DNA of 64,000 bases. It comes from Syntrophales bacterium. Its GTDB lineage: Bacteria; Desulfobacterota; Syntrophia; Syntrophales; UBA5619. Shown here piece by piece: positions 16,383 to 25,200 of the stretch (positions are counted from its first letter, which is position 1; each line of letters begins with the position of its first letter). The position numbers and the translations under genes are program-made. The stretch spans positions 62,001 to 126,000 of the forward strand of contig JALNYO010000001.1 of assembly GCA_023229765.1 (NCBI GenBank), read 5' to 3'. The notes below the pieces were generated by a model, which saw nothing but the letters and a program-made list of their open reading frames with translations, had not been told where the DNA came from and searched no databases.

Positions 16383-18014
16383 CTATTCCGGCGGAAGCAT
16401 GATCCGGCCTGTAGCAACCATTTCCCGAAGCTCTTTTTTGCTGAATTTTCCGACGCTTGTTTTAGGGATAACGTCGAGGAAGGCAAAATGGTCGGGGATC
16501 CACCAGGATGCCTTGACCTTATCCCGCAAGAATTCCCTGAGCTCCTCTGCGGTTGCGGATTGCCCCGCATTCAGGACAACGCAGCCCAAAGGGCGTTCAA
16601 CCCATTTGCTGTGGGGGATGCCGATTACGGCGGCCTCGGCTACCGCCGGGTGGGCCATTATGAGATTTTCCAGGTCAACAGAGGATATCCACTCGCCCCC
16701 GCTCTTCACAAGGTCTTTTGTCCGATCAACGAGGTAAACGTAGCCATCTTCGTCTATCGTTCCAATGTCGCCGGTGTGGAACCAGCCTCCCTCAAAAACT
16801 TTCTTCGATATCTCCGGCGCCTTGTAGTATTGGTCAGCTATCCATGGCCCCCGCAGGAGGATTTCTCCCCACTGCTTTCCATCATTTTTTACCTCCTGAC
16901 CGGTTTCGTTGACTATTTTCATCTCCAGACCGGTTGCCAGCAGACCGGCGCTTGATTTAACGCTGTAGAGTTTATCCATAGGAAGGTTGGTCATCGTGCT
17001 TTTCGGTGCGGCCACCATTGCCAACGGTGAGGCCTCGGTCATGCCGTAGGCCTGCATGATCGGAAAGCCGTACTTTTCATTCAGCGTTTCCATGAGAAAG
17101 CGGGGACACGCAGAGCCACCGGAAACAATGGTCTTGAGTGACGAGAAATCGTATTTCCCGCCATTTTCAAGATAGTTGTAAAGCATAAGCCAGATGGTCG
17201 GGACCCCAGCCGTGAAGGTTACCTTTTCATCGGCGATGGCTTTGCAGATTGCCTCCATGTTGATCGTTTCCCGCCCCGGGAGAATCTGCTTGCAGCCGAA
17301 ACCGACACAGGCAAAGGGGCCTCCCCAGGCGTTGGCGTGGAACATGGGAACTATATGCAGAGCGCAGTCGCCTTCTGAAACGCGAAGCGTTACCGCTGCG
17401 GCGTAGCTGTGCAGCACGAGAGCCCTGTGGGAATAGACAACTCCTTTGGGATCTCCGGTAGTTGCCGATGTGTAACAGATCAGCGCCGGGTCATGTTCGC
17501 TCAAATTATCGGGGAAATCATAGCTGTCCGGAAAAGGGGCGATGAGATCGTCGTATAGATGGACCGGCGAGAGGCTGGTTTGAGGCAGCTTGCCTGTCTG
17601 TGAAAGGATGACGTAATGTTTGACAGTTGTCAGCTGATCCTTGATGGCGTCAATGATAAATACCAGGTCCTCGTCGATGAAGAGCACCTTGTCTTCAGCG
17701 TGGTTGATAATGTAAACAAGATGCGGAAGGGGAAGGCGAAAGTTTGTTGTATGCAGAACAGCCCCACTGCAAGGGACGCCGAAATACAATTCGAGGTGAC
17801 GATGGGTGTTGAGCGCAAGACTTGCCACATGGTCGCCGCGTTTCACCCCGAGCTGCTGAAGGGCGTGCGCCAGGCGGCAGGTGCGTTTAAAGAAATCCGC
17901 ATAGGTATAACGGAATATTTTATTGCCGGGATAAATGGACACCACTTCCTTTTTGGGAAAAAATTTTGCCGCATGTAAAAGAAAGGTCCTCAGTAACAAC
18001 TGATAATCCATCAT
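16383..18014 (-). CDS. Acyl-CoA synthetase (AMP-forming), fatty-acid type
   Basis: An adenylate-forming ligase of 543 residues that activates a carboxylic acid as its CoA thioester. Core motifs: CYTSATTGDPKGVVYSHRAL (ATP-binding P-loop variant) near residue 180, YGMTEASP, GWFHTGDIGTIDEDGY and KDLVKSGGEWIS. It resembles medium/long-chain FadD-like enzymes and dimethylsulfoniopropionate-type AlkK relatives; the substrate is not predictable here. Start ATG at 18014, next to a second ATG, preceded by GGAGGAGGAG. It lies 40 bp after the permease gene. Confidence 0.9.
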   Translation of the reverse strand: MMDYQLLLRTFLLHAAKFFPKKEVVSIYPGNKIFRYTYADFFKRTCRLAHALQQLGVKRGDHVASLALNTHRHLELYFGVPCSGAVLHTTNFRLPLPHLVYIINHAEDKVLFIDEDLVFIIDAIKDQLTTVKHYVILSQTGKLPQTSLSPVHLYDDLIAPFPDSYDFPDNLSEHDPALICYTSATTGDPKGVVYSHRALVLHSYAAAVTLRVSEGDCALHIVPMFHANAWGGPFACVGFGCKQILPGRETINMEAICKAIADEKVTFTAGVPTIWLMLYNYLENGGKYDFSSLKTIVSGGSACPRFLMETLNEKYGFPIMQAYGMTEASPLAMVAAPKSTMTNLPMDKLYSVKSSAGLLATGLEMKIVNETGQEVKNDGKQWGEILLRGPWIADQYYKAPEISKKVFEGGWFHTGDIGTIDEDGYVYLVDRTKDLVKSGGEWISSVDLENLIMAHPAVAEAAVIGIPHSKWVERPLGCVVLNAGQSATAEELREFLRDKVKASWWIPDHFAFLDVIPKTSVGKFSKKELREMVATGRIMLPPE

Positions 18015-18054
18015 GGCTTTCTCCTCCTCCCTACAGAAAATTTTCGTCACTGTT

Positions 18055-19029
18055 TCATCTGTTCGCCTTTTTGAAATTAGCCCTTTTCAGCAGATCCAGC
18101 CAGATAATATATACTATCATTGACGCAGTGCAGACGGCCGCAGGAATGGCGGCCTCCTTCCCAAACAGTGTCAGGGCAAGGCCGCCCGCCATGCCCTGAT
18201 TTTTCAGGGACCCGAGCAAGACGAGGCTCGTGCGCGTTGGAGCGGAAATTTTTAAAAACCCGCCAATCCTTTCTATCAGAAAGCCGAGGATAAAGTTTGT
18301 TGAGAAGGGGATGACTGCTACGGCCAGTAAAACGGGCTGGAGGCTGAGGAAAACGGCGCTGTTTAATCCCACCAGCGTGTACATGACCAGGAAGAAACTC
18401 CAGTTCGTTATTCCGCCTGCCCAGGGGGATATTTTTTTGCTCCAGCCCCTCCAGATCAGAAGGCGCGAGATGATGAGCGGCAGGATTATCAGTTCAAGTA
18501 CGACCACCAGCAGTTTGAGCGGCGCAAAAGCCTCCGGACTGAGCAGCGTAAAGGCAATCAGCGGCATGACAACCAGCCCCCCAAGGTAGGCGCCGGCTGT
18601 CCCTATTAAAGATAAATCGCTGTTTCCCTTGAGAAAACCAGAAAAAGGTATAACCGCCACGGCGGGGGGGACTGCTGCGAGCAGGACAGTGCCGGCCCAG
18701 AGTTTTTCATCCTTCAGCAAAATGGCGCCGAGCCCGATAATAATGCCGCTCAAGAGGATGTAGTTCATGAGGATGCCGATAAAGGCGGGTAAAAGGAGCG
18801 TGCGGGGCCGGCGGAAGAGGTCATTGCCGATTTCCATGGTCGATAGGATCATTGTCAGGGCGAGCGCCGGCAGGATCAGTTGACTCGTTGTCTCGGAGGC
18901 ACCGGGCAAAAACAGCCCCAGAACCAAAGCTGCAATAAAGATGAAATTTCTATTTCGTAACAACCCGTTCAGGGTGATCATGGGCGCGCCTTTATCGACG
19001 ATGTCTTTGGCAACTGTGGTTATCTGCAA
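18055..19029 (-). CDS. BASS/bile acid:sodium symporter-like permease
   Basis: About ten hydrophobic segments across 324 residues, with the internal pattern typical of the BASS/ACR3 superfamily: FLPGASETTSQLILPALALT, then AVPPAVAVIPFSGFLKGN and a second-half GSLKNQGMAGGLAL with NQ in the crossover helix. The family exports or imports organic anions or arsenite with Na+ or H+; the substrate is unknown. Adjacent to an acyl-CoA synthetase, so an organic-acid substrate is a reasonable guess. MITLNGLLRN (codon 17) is an alternative start. Confidence 0.8.
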   Translation of the reverse strand: MQITTVAKDIVDKGAPMITLNGLLRNRNFIFIAALVLGLFLPGASETTSQLILPALALTMILSTMEIGNDLFRRPRTLLLPAFIGILMNYILLSGIIIGLGAILLKDEKLWAGTVLLAAVPPAVAVIPFSGFLKGNSDLSLIGTAGAYLGGLVVMPLIAFTLLSPEAFAPLKLLVVVLELIILPLIISRLLIWRGWSKKISPWAGGITNWSFFLVMYTLVGLNSAVFLSLQPVLLAVAVIPFSTNFILGFLIERIGGFLKISAPTRTSLVLLGSLKNQGMAGGLALTLFGKEAAIPAAVCTASMIVYIIWLDLLKRANFKKANR

Positions 19030-19120
19030 AGGGCTGATTATTAATTACAAACAGATATTTGAATTAAAGTCAAGAAATCCCCGCTTAGCCTCAGTGGGAC
19101 CGAGGGGGATTCCCGATTTC

Positions 19121-19948
19121 TTATTGAACATAAGCTGATTTGCTTCGTTTCGCTATCCCTTTCACACTCTTGACGATGGCCAGCAATATCCCGCTGGTGA
19201 GGATAATCGAGGCGCCGGAGGGAAACTCAAGGGAGTATGAGATAAAAAGGCCGAGCAGACAGCTTGCGATTCCGAAGAAAATGGCAAGGACAATAATTTT
19301 GCGGAAGTTCATGGACAGCTCGGAGGCAATCGCAACGGGGATGGTCAAGAGAGCGATGACGAGAAGAATGCCGACGACCTGGATCAAGGTCACGATAGTG
19401 AGGGCGGCAAGGACGGTAAGGCCGGTTTTCAGTCCTTGAACAGGCAGATGTCTGGCCTGGGCGAATTCCTCATCGAGGGCGATGGCGACAAAACCTTTGT
19501 AGAAGATCGCGACGGTTATAACGACGATAAAAACGATGATGAGCATGATAGCTACATCCGTTCGGGGAACGGTCAGGATGTTTCCGAAAAGGAAGCTCAG
19601 CAGATCGGGGGCGTAGCCGGGGGTCAGATGGACAAAAACAATGCCGATGGCGACGCCTACGGCCCAAAATATCCCGATGAAAAGGTCGTTTTGACTGAGT
19701 TTCTTCTCTTCGAGCGAGCTCAGAAAGAGAGCTGCCGCAAGTACGAAGACAGTTGCCCCGTAAATGGGCCTTATCCCCAGCCAGTAAGCGATGCCGAGTC
19801 CGCCGAAGGCGGTGTGACTGAGCCCGCCGCTGATGAAAACCATCCTCCGGGCAACGATAAAAGGGCCGATCAGGCCGCAGGCGATGCTGGCCAGGATGGC
19901 GGCGAAAAGCGCGTTTTGCATGAACTCGTAGGATAAGATGTCGGTCAC
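19121..19948 (-). CDS. znuB: Zinc/manganese ABC transporter permease
   Basis: A 275-residue ABC-3 family permease with seven to eight hydrophobic helices (for example GLIGPFIVARRMVFISGGLS, whose GGLSHTAFGGLG loop is the family hallmark). With ZnuA and ZnuC it imports a divalent cation, most likely zinc. Its start overlaps the znuC stop by four bases. Last gene of the leftward regulator-znuA-znuC-znuB operon. Confidence 0.93.
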   Translation of the reverse strand: MTDILSYEFMQNALFAAILASIACGLIGPFIVARRMVFISGGLSHTAFGGLGIAYWLGIRPIYGATVFVLAAALFLSSLEEKKLSQNDLFIGIFWAVGVAIGIVFVHLTPGYAPDLLSFLFGNILTVPRTDVAIMLIIVFIVVITVAIFYKGFVAIALDEEFAQARHLPVQGLKTGLTVLAALTIVTLIQVVGILLVIALLTIPVAIASELSMNFRKIIVLAIFFGIASCLLGLFISYSLEFPSGASIILTSGILLAIVKSVKGIAKRSKSAYVQ

Positions 19949-20700
19949 GTTTTTTTCACCTCCTGATGAGAGGGCAGGAGCGTATGGGGGATTCCGTGTC
20001 CCAGCAGTTCCACCGGGCAGCCGTAAACCTTCTCCAGAGTCGTTTCGCTCAACTCCCCCCGTTCATGGCAGTAGATGTTTGTGTTGAGACAGGCTATGTG
20101 TTGATAGATATTTGCATACGGGGTCGGGTCGTGGGTAACGACGACGATGCTCATTTCCTGCTGCAATTTTCCAAGGATGTCGATCAGGTCTGTCTGCGAG
20201 GCTATGTCCAGGGCGGTTGTCGGTTCGTCGAGGAACAGGGCGATCGGGGCGGCGACGAGGGCGCGGGCGATCAGAACCCGCTGCAACTGGCCGCCGGAAA
20301 GGTCGGTGATGTTGTCGTTCAGTTTATCATCAAGAGAAAGTTTCTGCAAAATGCTTCTGCTTTTTTCAATGCTTTCCCGGGAGCTTTGCTTCAGATAGTT
20401 GTCCCCGTGGATACAGCCGGTGCGGACCATGTCCAGAACGGAAATAGGAAAGCTTCGGTTGAATCCCGTCGTCTGAGGGACATAGCCGAGGCGATTTTTG
20501 GCATCGCCGCGGAAACTTATTTTTCCCGACCAGGGGGTGAGAATGCCGAGGATCAATTTCAGCAGGGTTGACTTCCCCCCCCCATTCGGGCCGATGATGA
20601 GGATAAAATCTCGTTCCCATATCTGTAACGACACATCCTCCAGTACGGCTCTTTTCCCGTAGCCATAGGCGACGTTCTCAACCTTAATGATGCTTTCCAT
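19945..20700 (-). CDS. znuC: Zinc/manganese ABC transporter ATP-binding protein
   Basis: 251 residues with Walker A IGPNGGGKSTLLKL, signature DLSGGQLQRVLIARAL, Walker B IALFLDEPTTALD and a switch histidine in VVTHDP. It drives metal uptake through ZnuB. Immediately follows znuA (13-bp gap) and overlaps znuB. Confidence 0.95.
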   Translation of the reverse strand: MESIIKVENVAYGYGKRAVLEDVSLQIWERDFILIIGPNGGGKSTLLKLILGILTPWSGKISFRGDAKNRLGYVPQTTGFNRSFPISVLDMVRTGCIHGDNYLKQSSRESIEKSRSILQKLSLDDKLNDNITDLSGGQLQRVLIARALVAAPIALFLDEPTTALDIASQTDLIDILGKLQQEMSIVVVTHDPTPYANIYQHIACLNTNIYCHERGELSETTLEKVYGCPVELLGHGIPHTLLPSHQEVKKT

Positions 20701-20713
20701 TACAATTGCGCCC

Positions 20714-21556
20714 CTATTTTGTCAGAACGTGCGTCAGCGCGCCGGTGAATGTTCTCAACTCGCTTGGCCAGTTGCGCCCGAGCGGATTCACCTCGAAAAT
20801 CCTCCCCCCCAGCTCACGGGCAATAGTTCGGGCGTTCCTGGCGTCAAAACCTTTTTGAACCAGCACGTCGCGCATGCCCTTTTTTCGCGCGAGATCGATA
20901 ATGCCGCGGATGCGGGCGGCATTGCCCGGTTTTCCCTCTTCTTCAATCGGAATCTGAACGAGGTTGTATTCGTCGGCAAAGTATCCCCAGGCCGGGTGGT
21001 AAACCATAAAGCTGTAGCCGCCCTTGCCTTGCAGCGACTTTCTGATCCCTTGATCCAGACGGTCGATCTCCGCAAGAAACTCCGCCAAATTTCTTTCATA
21101 CTCATCCTTGTGGGAAGGGTCATAGATTACAAGGGCTTTGGCAATATTAGCGGCGGCGATTCGCACCGACGCCGGCGAGGTCCAGGTATGCGGGTCGCCC
21201 GTGCGCAATTTCAACCCTGCGGAGGAGTCAATTATGGTCAGGTGGGGATTGCGATCAAGGAAGGTCAAGAGGAATTTCTTCTCGAAGGGGAAAGTCGGCG
21301 CTCCGACCTTTACATACATTCGTGAGTGGGAAAGGTTGATGAGCTGCCGGGGGGTTGGTTCGTAGGTGTCCGGATTCGCGCCGCCGGGGATCATGATATG
21401 AGTAGAGACGTGATTTTTCCCAATCCGTTCCGCGAAATAGGCCTGCGGCGGGACGCTGACGGCGATGTCGATCTTTTCGGAGGCGGCGAAGGCGGGGAAT
21501 GTTACAAAAAACATCAAAAATGCCGTAATAATGATGGGAAATTGTTTTTTCATCAT
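20714..21556 (-). CDS. znuA: Periplasmic zinc-binding protein ZnuA
   Basis: Cluster A-I metal-binding lipoprotein/SBP family. The ATG at 21556 is preceded by GGAAAGG and gives a signal peptide (MMKKQFPIIITAFLMFF...AFAAS). Metal ligands are likely within GANPDTYEPTPRQL, and in HPAWGYFADEYNL. The histidine-rich loop found in many zinc-specific ZnuAs is absent here, and the usual first-ligand His of the PGG-H-P-H motif is replaced (PGGANPDTYE), which leaves metal choice (Zn versus Mn) open. It lies 13 bp after the Fur-type gene. Confidence 0.88.
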   Translation of the reverse strand: MMKKQFPIIITAFLMFFVTFPAFAASEKIDIAVSVPPQAYFAERIGKNHVSTHIMIPGGANPDTYEPTPRQLINLSHSRMYVKVGAPTFPFEKKFLLTFLDRNPHLTIIDSSAGLKLRTGDPHTWTSPASVRIAAANIAKALVIYDPSHKDEYERNLAEFLAEIDRLDQGIRKSLQGKGGYSFMVYHPAWGYFADEYNLVQIPIEEEGKPGNAARIRGIIDLARKKGMRDVLVQKGFDARNARTIARELGGRIFEVNPLGRNWPSELRTFTGALTHVLTK

Positions 21557-21569
21557 AGCCTTTCCGTTG

Positions 21570-22055
21570 TTACATTTGACGCTCAGTATGGTCAGCAGGA
21601 ATGGATGCAAGCGTGTTGCTATTTTCTGCCTGTTGGCAGGGCGCGCAAATCCCCGTCAGTTGCACGTCGATTTTCTCGATAGAAAAATCGGCGGGCTGGG
21701 CCAGCCAATCCCAAGCTTGAGAAAGGGTTAACGAAGGCAGGCAGATGATGCGCCCGCAGCTCCGGCAGCGGAAATGGGGGTGAACCGGATTATGGGCGCA
21801 GGCCATTTCATAAGAGCTGATTCCATGTCCGTTTTCTATTTCCCTGATGATGCCGCTGTCACGAAGGGATGAAAGGATGCGGTAAACGGTAACCCGGTTG
21901 ATCCTGATTTCCCCGGTCGTTTGCTGGAGGATTTCATTTGCGTTGAGCGGGTGGTCAGTGCCGAGCAGCGATTCCAGAACGGCCATTCTCTGCGCTGTCT
22001 TCGCAAGTCCCGAATTTTTTAGGGTTTCAGAAGCGTCGCACTGTTCTGTTCTCAT
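21570..22055 (-). CDS. Fur-family metal regulator, probably Zur
   Basis: 161-residue Fur-superfamily repressor. The winged helix includes LAKTAQRMAVLESLLG and NRVTVYRILSSLRDSGII; the dimerisation half has HPHFRCRSCGRI and the later CAPC, the two CxxC pairs that form the structural zinc site. It heads a leftward operon with znuA-znuC-znuB, so zinc-responsive control is inferred. GGAAGGGG precedes the ATG. A CAAACAA/TTGTTTG inverted repeat lies 60 bases upstream. Confidence 0.88.
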   Translation of the reverse strand: MRTEQCDASETLKNSGLAKTAQRMAVLESLLGTDHPLNANEILQQTTGEIRINRVTVYRILSSLRDSGIIREIENGHGISSYEMACAHNPVHPHFRCRSCGRIICLPSLTLSQAWDWLAQPADFSIEKIDVQLTGICAPCQQAENSNTLASIPADHTERQM

Positions 22056-22115
22056 CGCATTTTCCCCTTCCAGTTTAATCTTTCACAACCATTTATCATG
22101 AATGCAACCTATTTG

Positions 22116-22136
22116 CAAACAATAGAATTTTGTTTG
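22116..22136. promoter_or_regulatory. Inverted repeat, candidate operator in the divergent promoter region
   Basis: CAAACAA (22116-22122), 7-base spacer, TTGTTTG (22130-22136). It ends directly at the -35 of the activase promoter and is upstream of the Fur-family gene. It could be the metal-regulator's site, but does not match the enterobacterial Zur box. Confidence 0.45.
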
Positions 22137-22165
22137 TTGACAATGTCGGAAACGGGGATTATATC
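22137..22165 (+). promoter_or_regulatory. Sigma-70 promoter for the activase gene
   Basis: TTGACA (22137-22142), 17-base spacer, TATATC (22160-22165), 58 bases before the start codon. Confidence 0.7.
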
Positions 22166-22222
22166 CACTTTCCAATAAGCGGATTGCGAACGGGGTCGGG
22201 CGGGTAAAAAAGGCGAAACGGT

Positions 22223-25200
22223 ATGGCGGAAATATACAAAGCAGGAATAGATGCCGGTTCTACAACGGTAAAGCTGGTCGTCTGCGCTCAAAACGGGAGC
22301 ATCTTATTCTCCCGTTATCGCCGCCACCATTCGTTGACGCTGGGGACGATAGCGGAAATGCTGATTGAGGCAAGGCAGGAGCTGGGAAATATCGTCCTCG
22401 ATGTTGTTCTTACCGGTTCCGCCGGGATGGGGGTTGCCGAGTCTTTTCAGCTTCCCTTTATACAGGAAGTTGTCGCCTCGACAAAAATTGTCCAGCGCCG
22501 CTGGCCGGATGTCCGAACGCTGATAGAGATAGGGGGCGAGGATTCGAAAATCGCCTTTTTTGACAATCGTTTTCAGCCGGACATCCGCATGAACGGAAAC
22601 TGCGCGGGCGGAACGGGCGCCTTTATCGAGCAGATGGCTGTGCTGCTGAATGAGCCTCTGAACAAACTGGACGAACTGGCCCAAAAAAGCGGCGCACTCT
22701 ATCCGATAGCTTCCCGCTGCGGGGTTTTTGCCAAGACCGATGTTCAGGCCCTCTTGAGCAATCGCGTTTCCCGGGAGGATATTGCCGCATCGGTGTTTCA
22801 TGCGATGGCGATTCAGGTGATCTCCTCCCTTTCCCGGGGGCATGACATTGAAAGCAAAGTGCTTTTTGCCGGAGGACCGCTGACCTTCTTTCCTTCTCTG
22901 CGGGCGGCCTTTATCCGCCTGCTTCAGCTTGATCCCGAAAAGGATATCGCCGCGGGTGAACATCCGGAACTGATGGCGGCAGTGGGGGCGGCTCTTTGCC
23001 ATGCGGGAGAGGGTCTTGTGATCGAAATTGAAAAATGCCTTCAGCTTATCCAAAACGGGACAATGAAGGGGTGCAAGGAGGATCAGAAAAGGCTCCCGCC
23101 CCTTTTTTCCGATCAGCGGGAGGTGGAAATCTGGGAGGAGGAGCATCATCAAAAACGCGTTTGCCGGGTAGATGTTTCGGAGCTGAAAGGGGTTGCCTGT
23201 TTTCTGGGGATCGATTCCGGATCAACGACAACGAAGCTTGTCCTGATTGACGATAAAAGGCGGGTCGCCCTCACCTGGTATCAGTTGAATGGGGGCGATG
23301 CCATCGGCGCCGCCCGCCGGGGGCTCTTATTTTTCCGGGATGCCTGTCGCGAGGCGGGCGTTGCCCCTTTTGTCGCCAGGACCGCCGTTACCGGGTACGG
23401 AGAGGATTTGATCAGGGCGGCGTTTGCCATCGATGACGGCGTGGTGGAGACGGTTGCCCACTATCGCGCGGCCCGCCATTTTCTGCCCGAGGTCTCATTC
23501 ATCCTTGACATCGGCGGTCAGGACATGAAGGCGATTTATGTGCGCGACGGGGGAATAGCCGATATTCAGATAAACGAGGCGTGCTCATCGGGCTGCGGTT
23601 CTTTCATAGAAACGCTCGCCAATTCCCTGAAGATCAGCGTCTCCGATTTTGCCGGAGTTGCCTGCAGGGCAGAGGCGCCCTTTGATCTGGGGACGCGCTG
23701 CACGGTTTTTATGAACTCGCGGGTAAAACAGGCCCTGCGCGAAGGAGCCACCGTTGGGGATATTTCCGCGGGACTCGCAAGTTCGGTGATCGGCAATACC
23801 CTCTACAAGGTTCTCAAGCTGCACGATCCCTCGGCGCTGGGCGATAAAATAGTCGTACAGGGAGGGACATTCCGCAATCCGGCGGTGCTGCGAGCGTTTG
23901 AGCTGGAGATCGGCCGGCAGGTGATCCGCCCGGATATCTCCGAGGCGATGGGGGCCTATGGCGCCGCCTTGACGGCCTTGCAGGACCGTCTTGCGGAACC
24001 GACGCGGGCTTCCACATTTCCGGGGCTGGACGCCGAGACACAGGAAAACATCATCGGGAAAAAGGAGTTACGGTGCAGCGGCTGCGAAAATAACTGCAAG
24101 GTTGCCCGGATAACTTTCAGCGGCGGGCGGAACTATTTTACCGGCAATCGCTGCGAACGCCACTTCAGCAACAAGGGCGCCGGGGGAAGGCAGGGAGAGA
24201 ATCTCTTTATCGACCGCCTGAAGCTGATTTTCGACCAGCCCCTCCTGCCGGAACAGAAGCCGCTTCTGACCTTTGGCATTCCCCGCGCCTTGAACATGTT
24301 TGAAAACTTCCCCTTCTGGGCTAATTTCCTGACCGCCTGCGGCTTTAAGGTTGTCCTTTCCGCCCCGTCCGATACGAAGCTGTTTGAACGGGGGATACGA
24401 ACGGTCATGTCCGACAATATCTGTTTTCCGGGGAAGCTTGCCAATGGGCATATCCTCGATCTGATAGAAAAAAAGGTTGAGCGAATTTTCTACCCGATCG
24501 TTGTCTTCGAGGCGAAGGAGGATGCGGACACGCTGAACAGTTTTAATTGTCCCGTTGTTACCGGATATCCGGATGTTATCCGCAGCGCGATCGACCCGGA
24601 GGGGCGATATGGACTCCCGCTCGACTGTCCTGTGGTCAGTTTCAGGTCGCGGGAGCTTCTCGAAAAGCAGCTTTACTCGTTTTTCAAGGGTTACGGGATC
24701 GCCAGAAAAACAATCTCCGCGGCGGTAACGAAGGGCAGAGAGGCGCAGCAACGGGTGCGGGAGGAAATGTCCCGGCGGGCGGTCGCCTTGATCGAGAAGG
24801 CCCGCGCGGAAAAGCGTTTTGCCGTGGTCGTTGCCGGCCGACCCTACCATGCCGATCCGCTGGTAAACCACGGCCTTCCCGAAATGCTCGCGGGGATGGG
24901 GGTGGATGTTATCCCCGAGAGTGCGGTTCCAGTTACTAAAGACGGTCATATACTTAAGGATATTAGCGTCTTGAGCCAGTGGGAATACACCAATCGTATC
25001 CTTGCCGTCTCCCGGTTTGTCGCCGCCAATCCCCATCTCGAACTGCTTCAGATCACCTCGTTCGGCTGCGGCCTTGATGCTATTTCCACCGACGAGGCGA
25101 GGGATATCATTACTGAAAAGGGGAAGGTTTATACGCTTATCAAAATGGACGAGATCTCTAATCTCGGGGCGGTAAGGATTCGTCTGCGCTCCATGCTCGA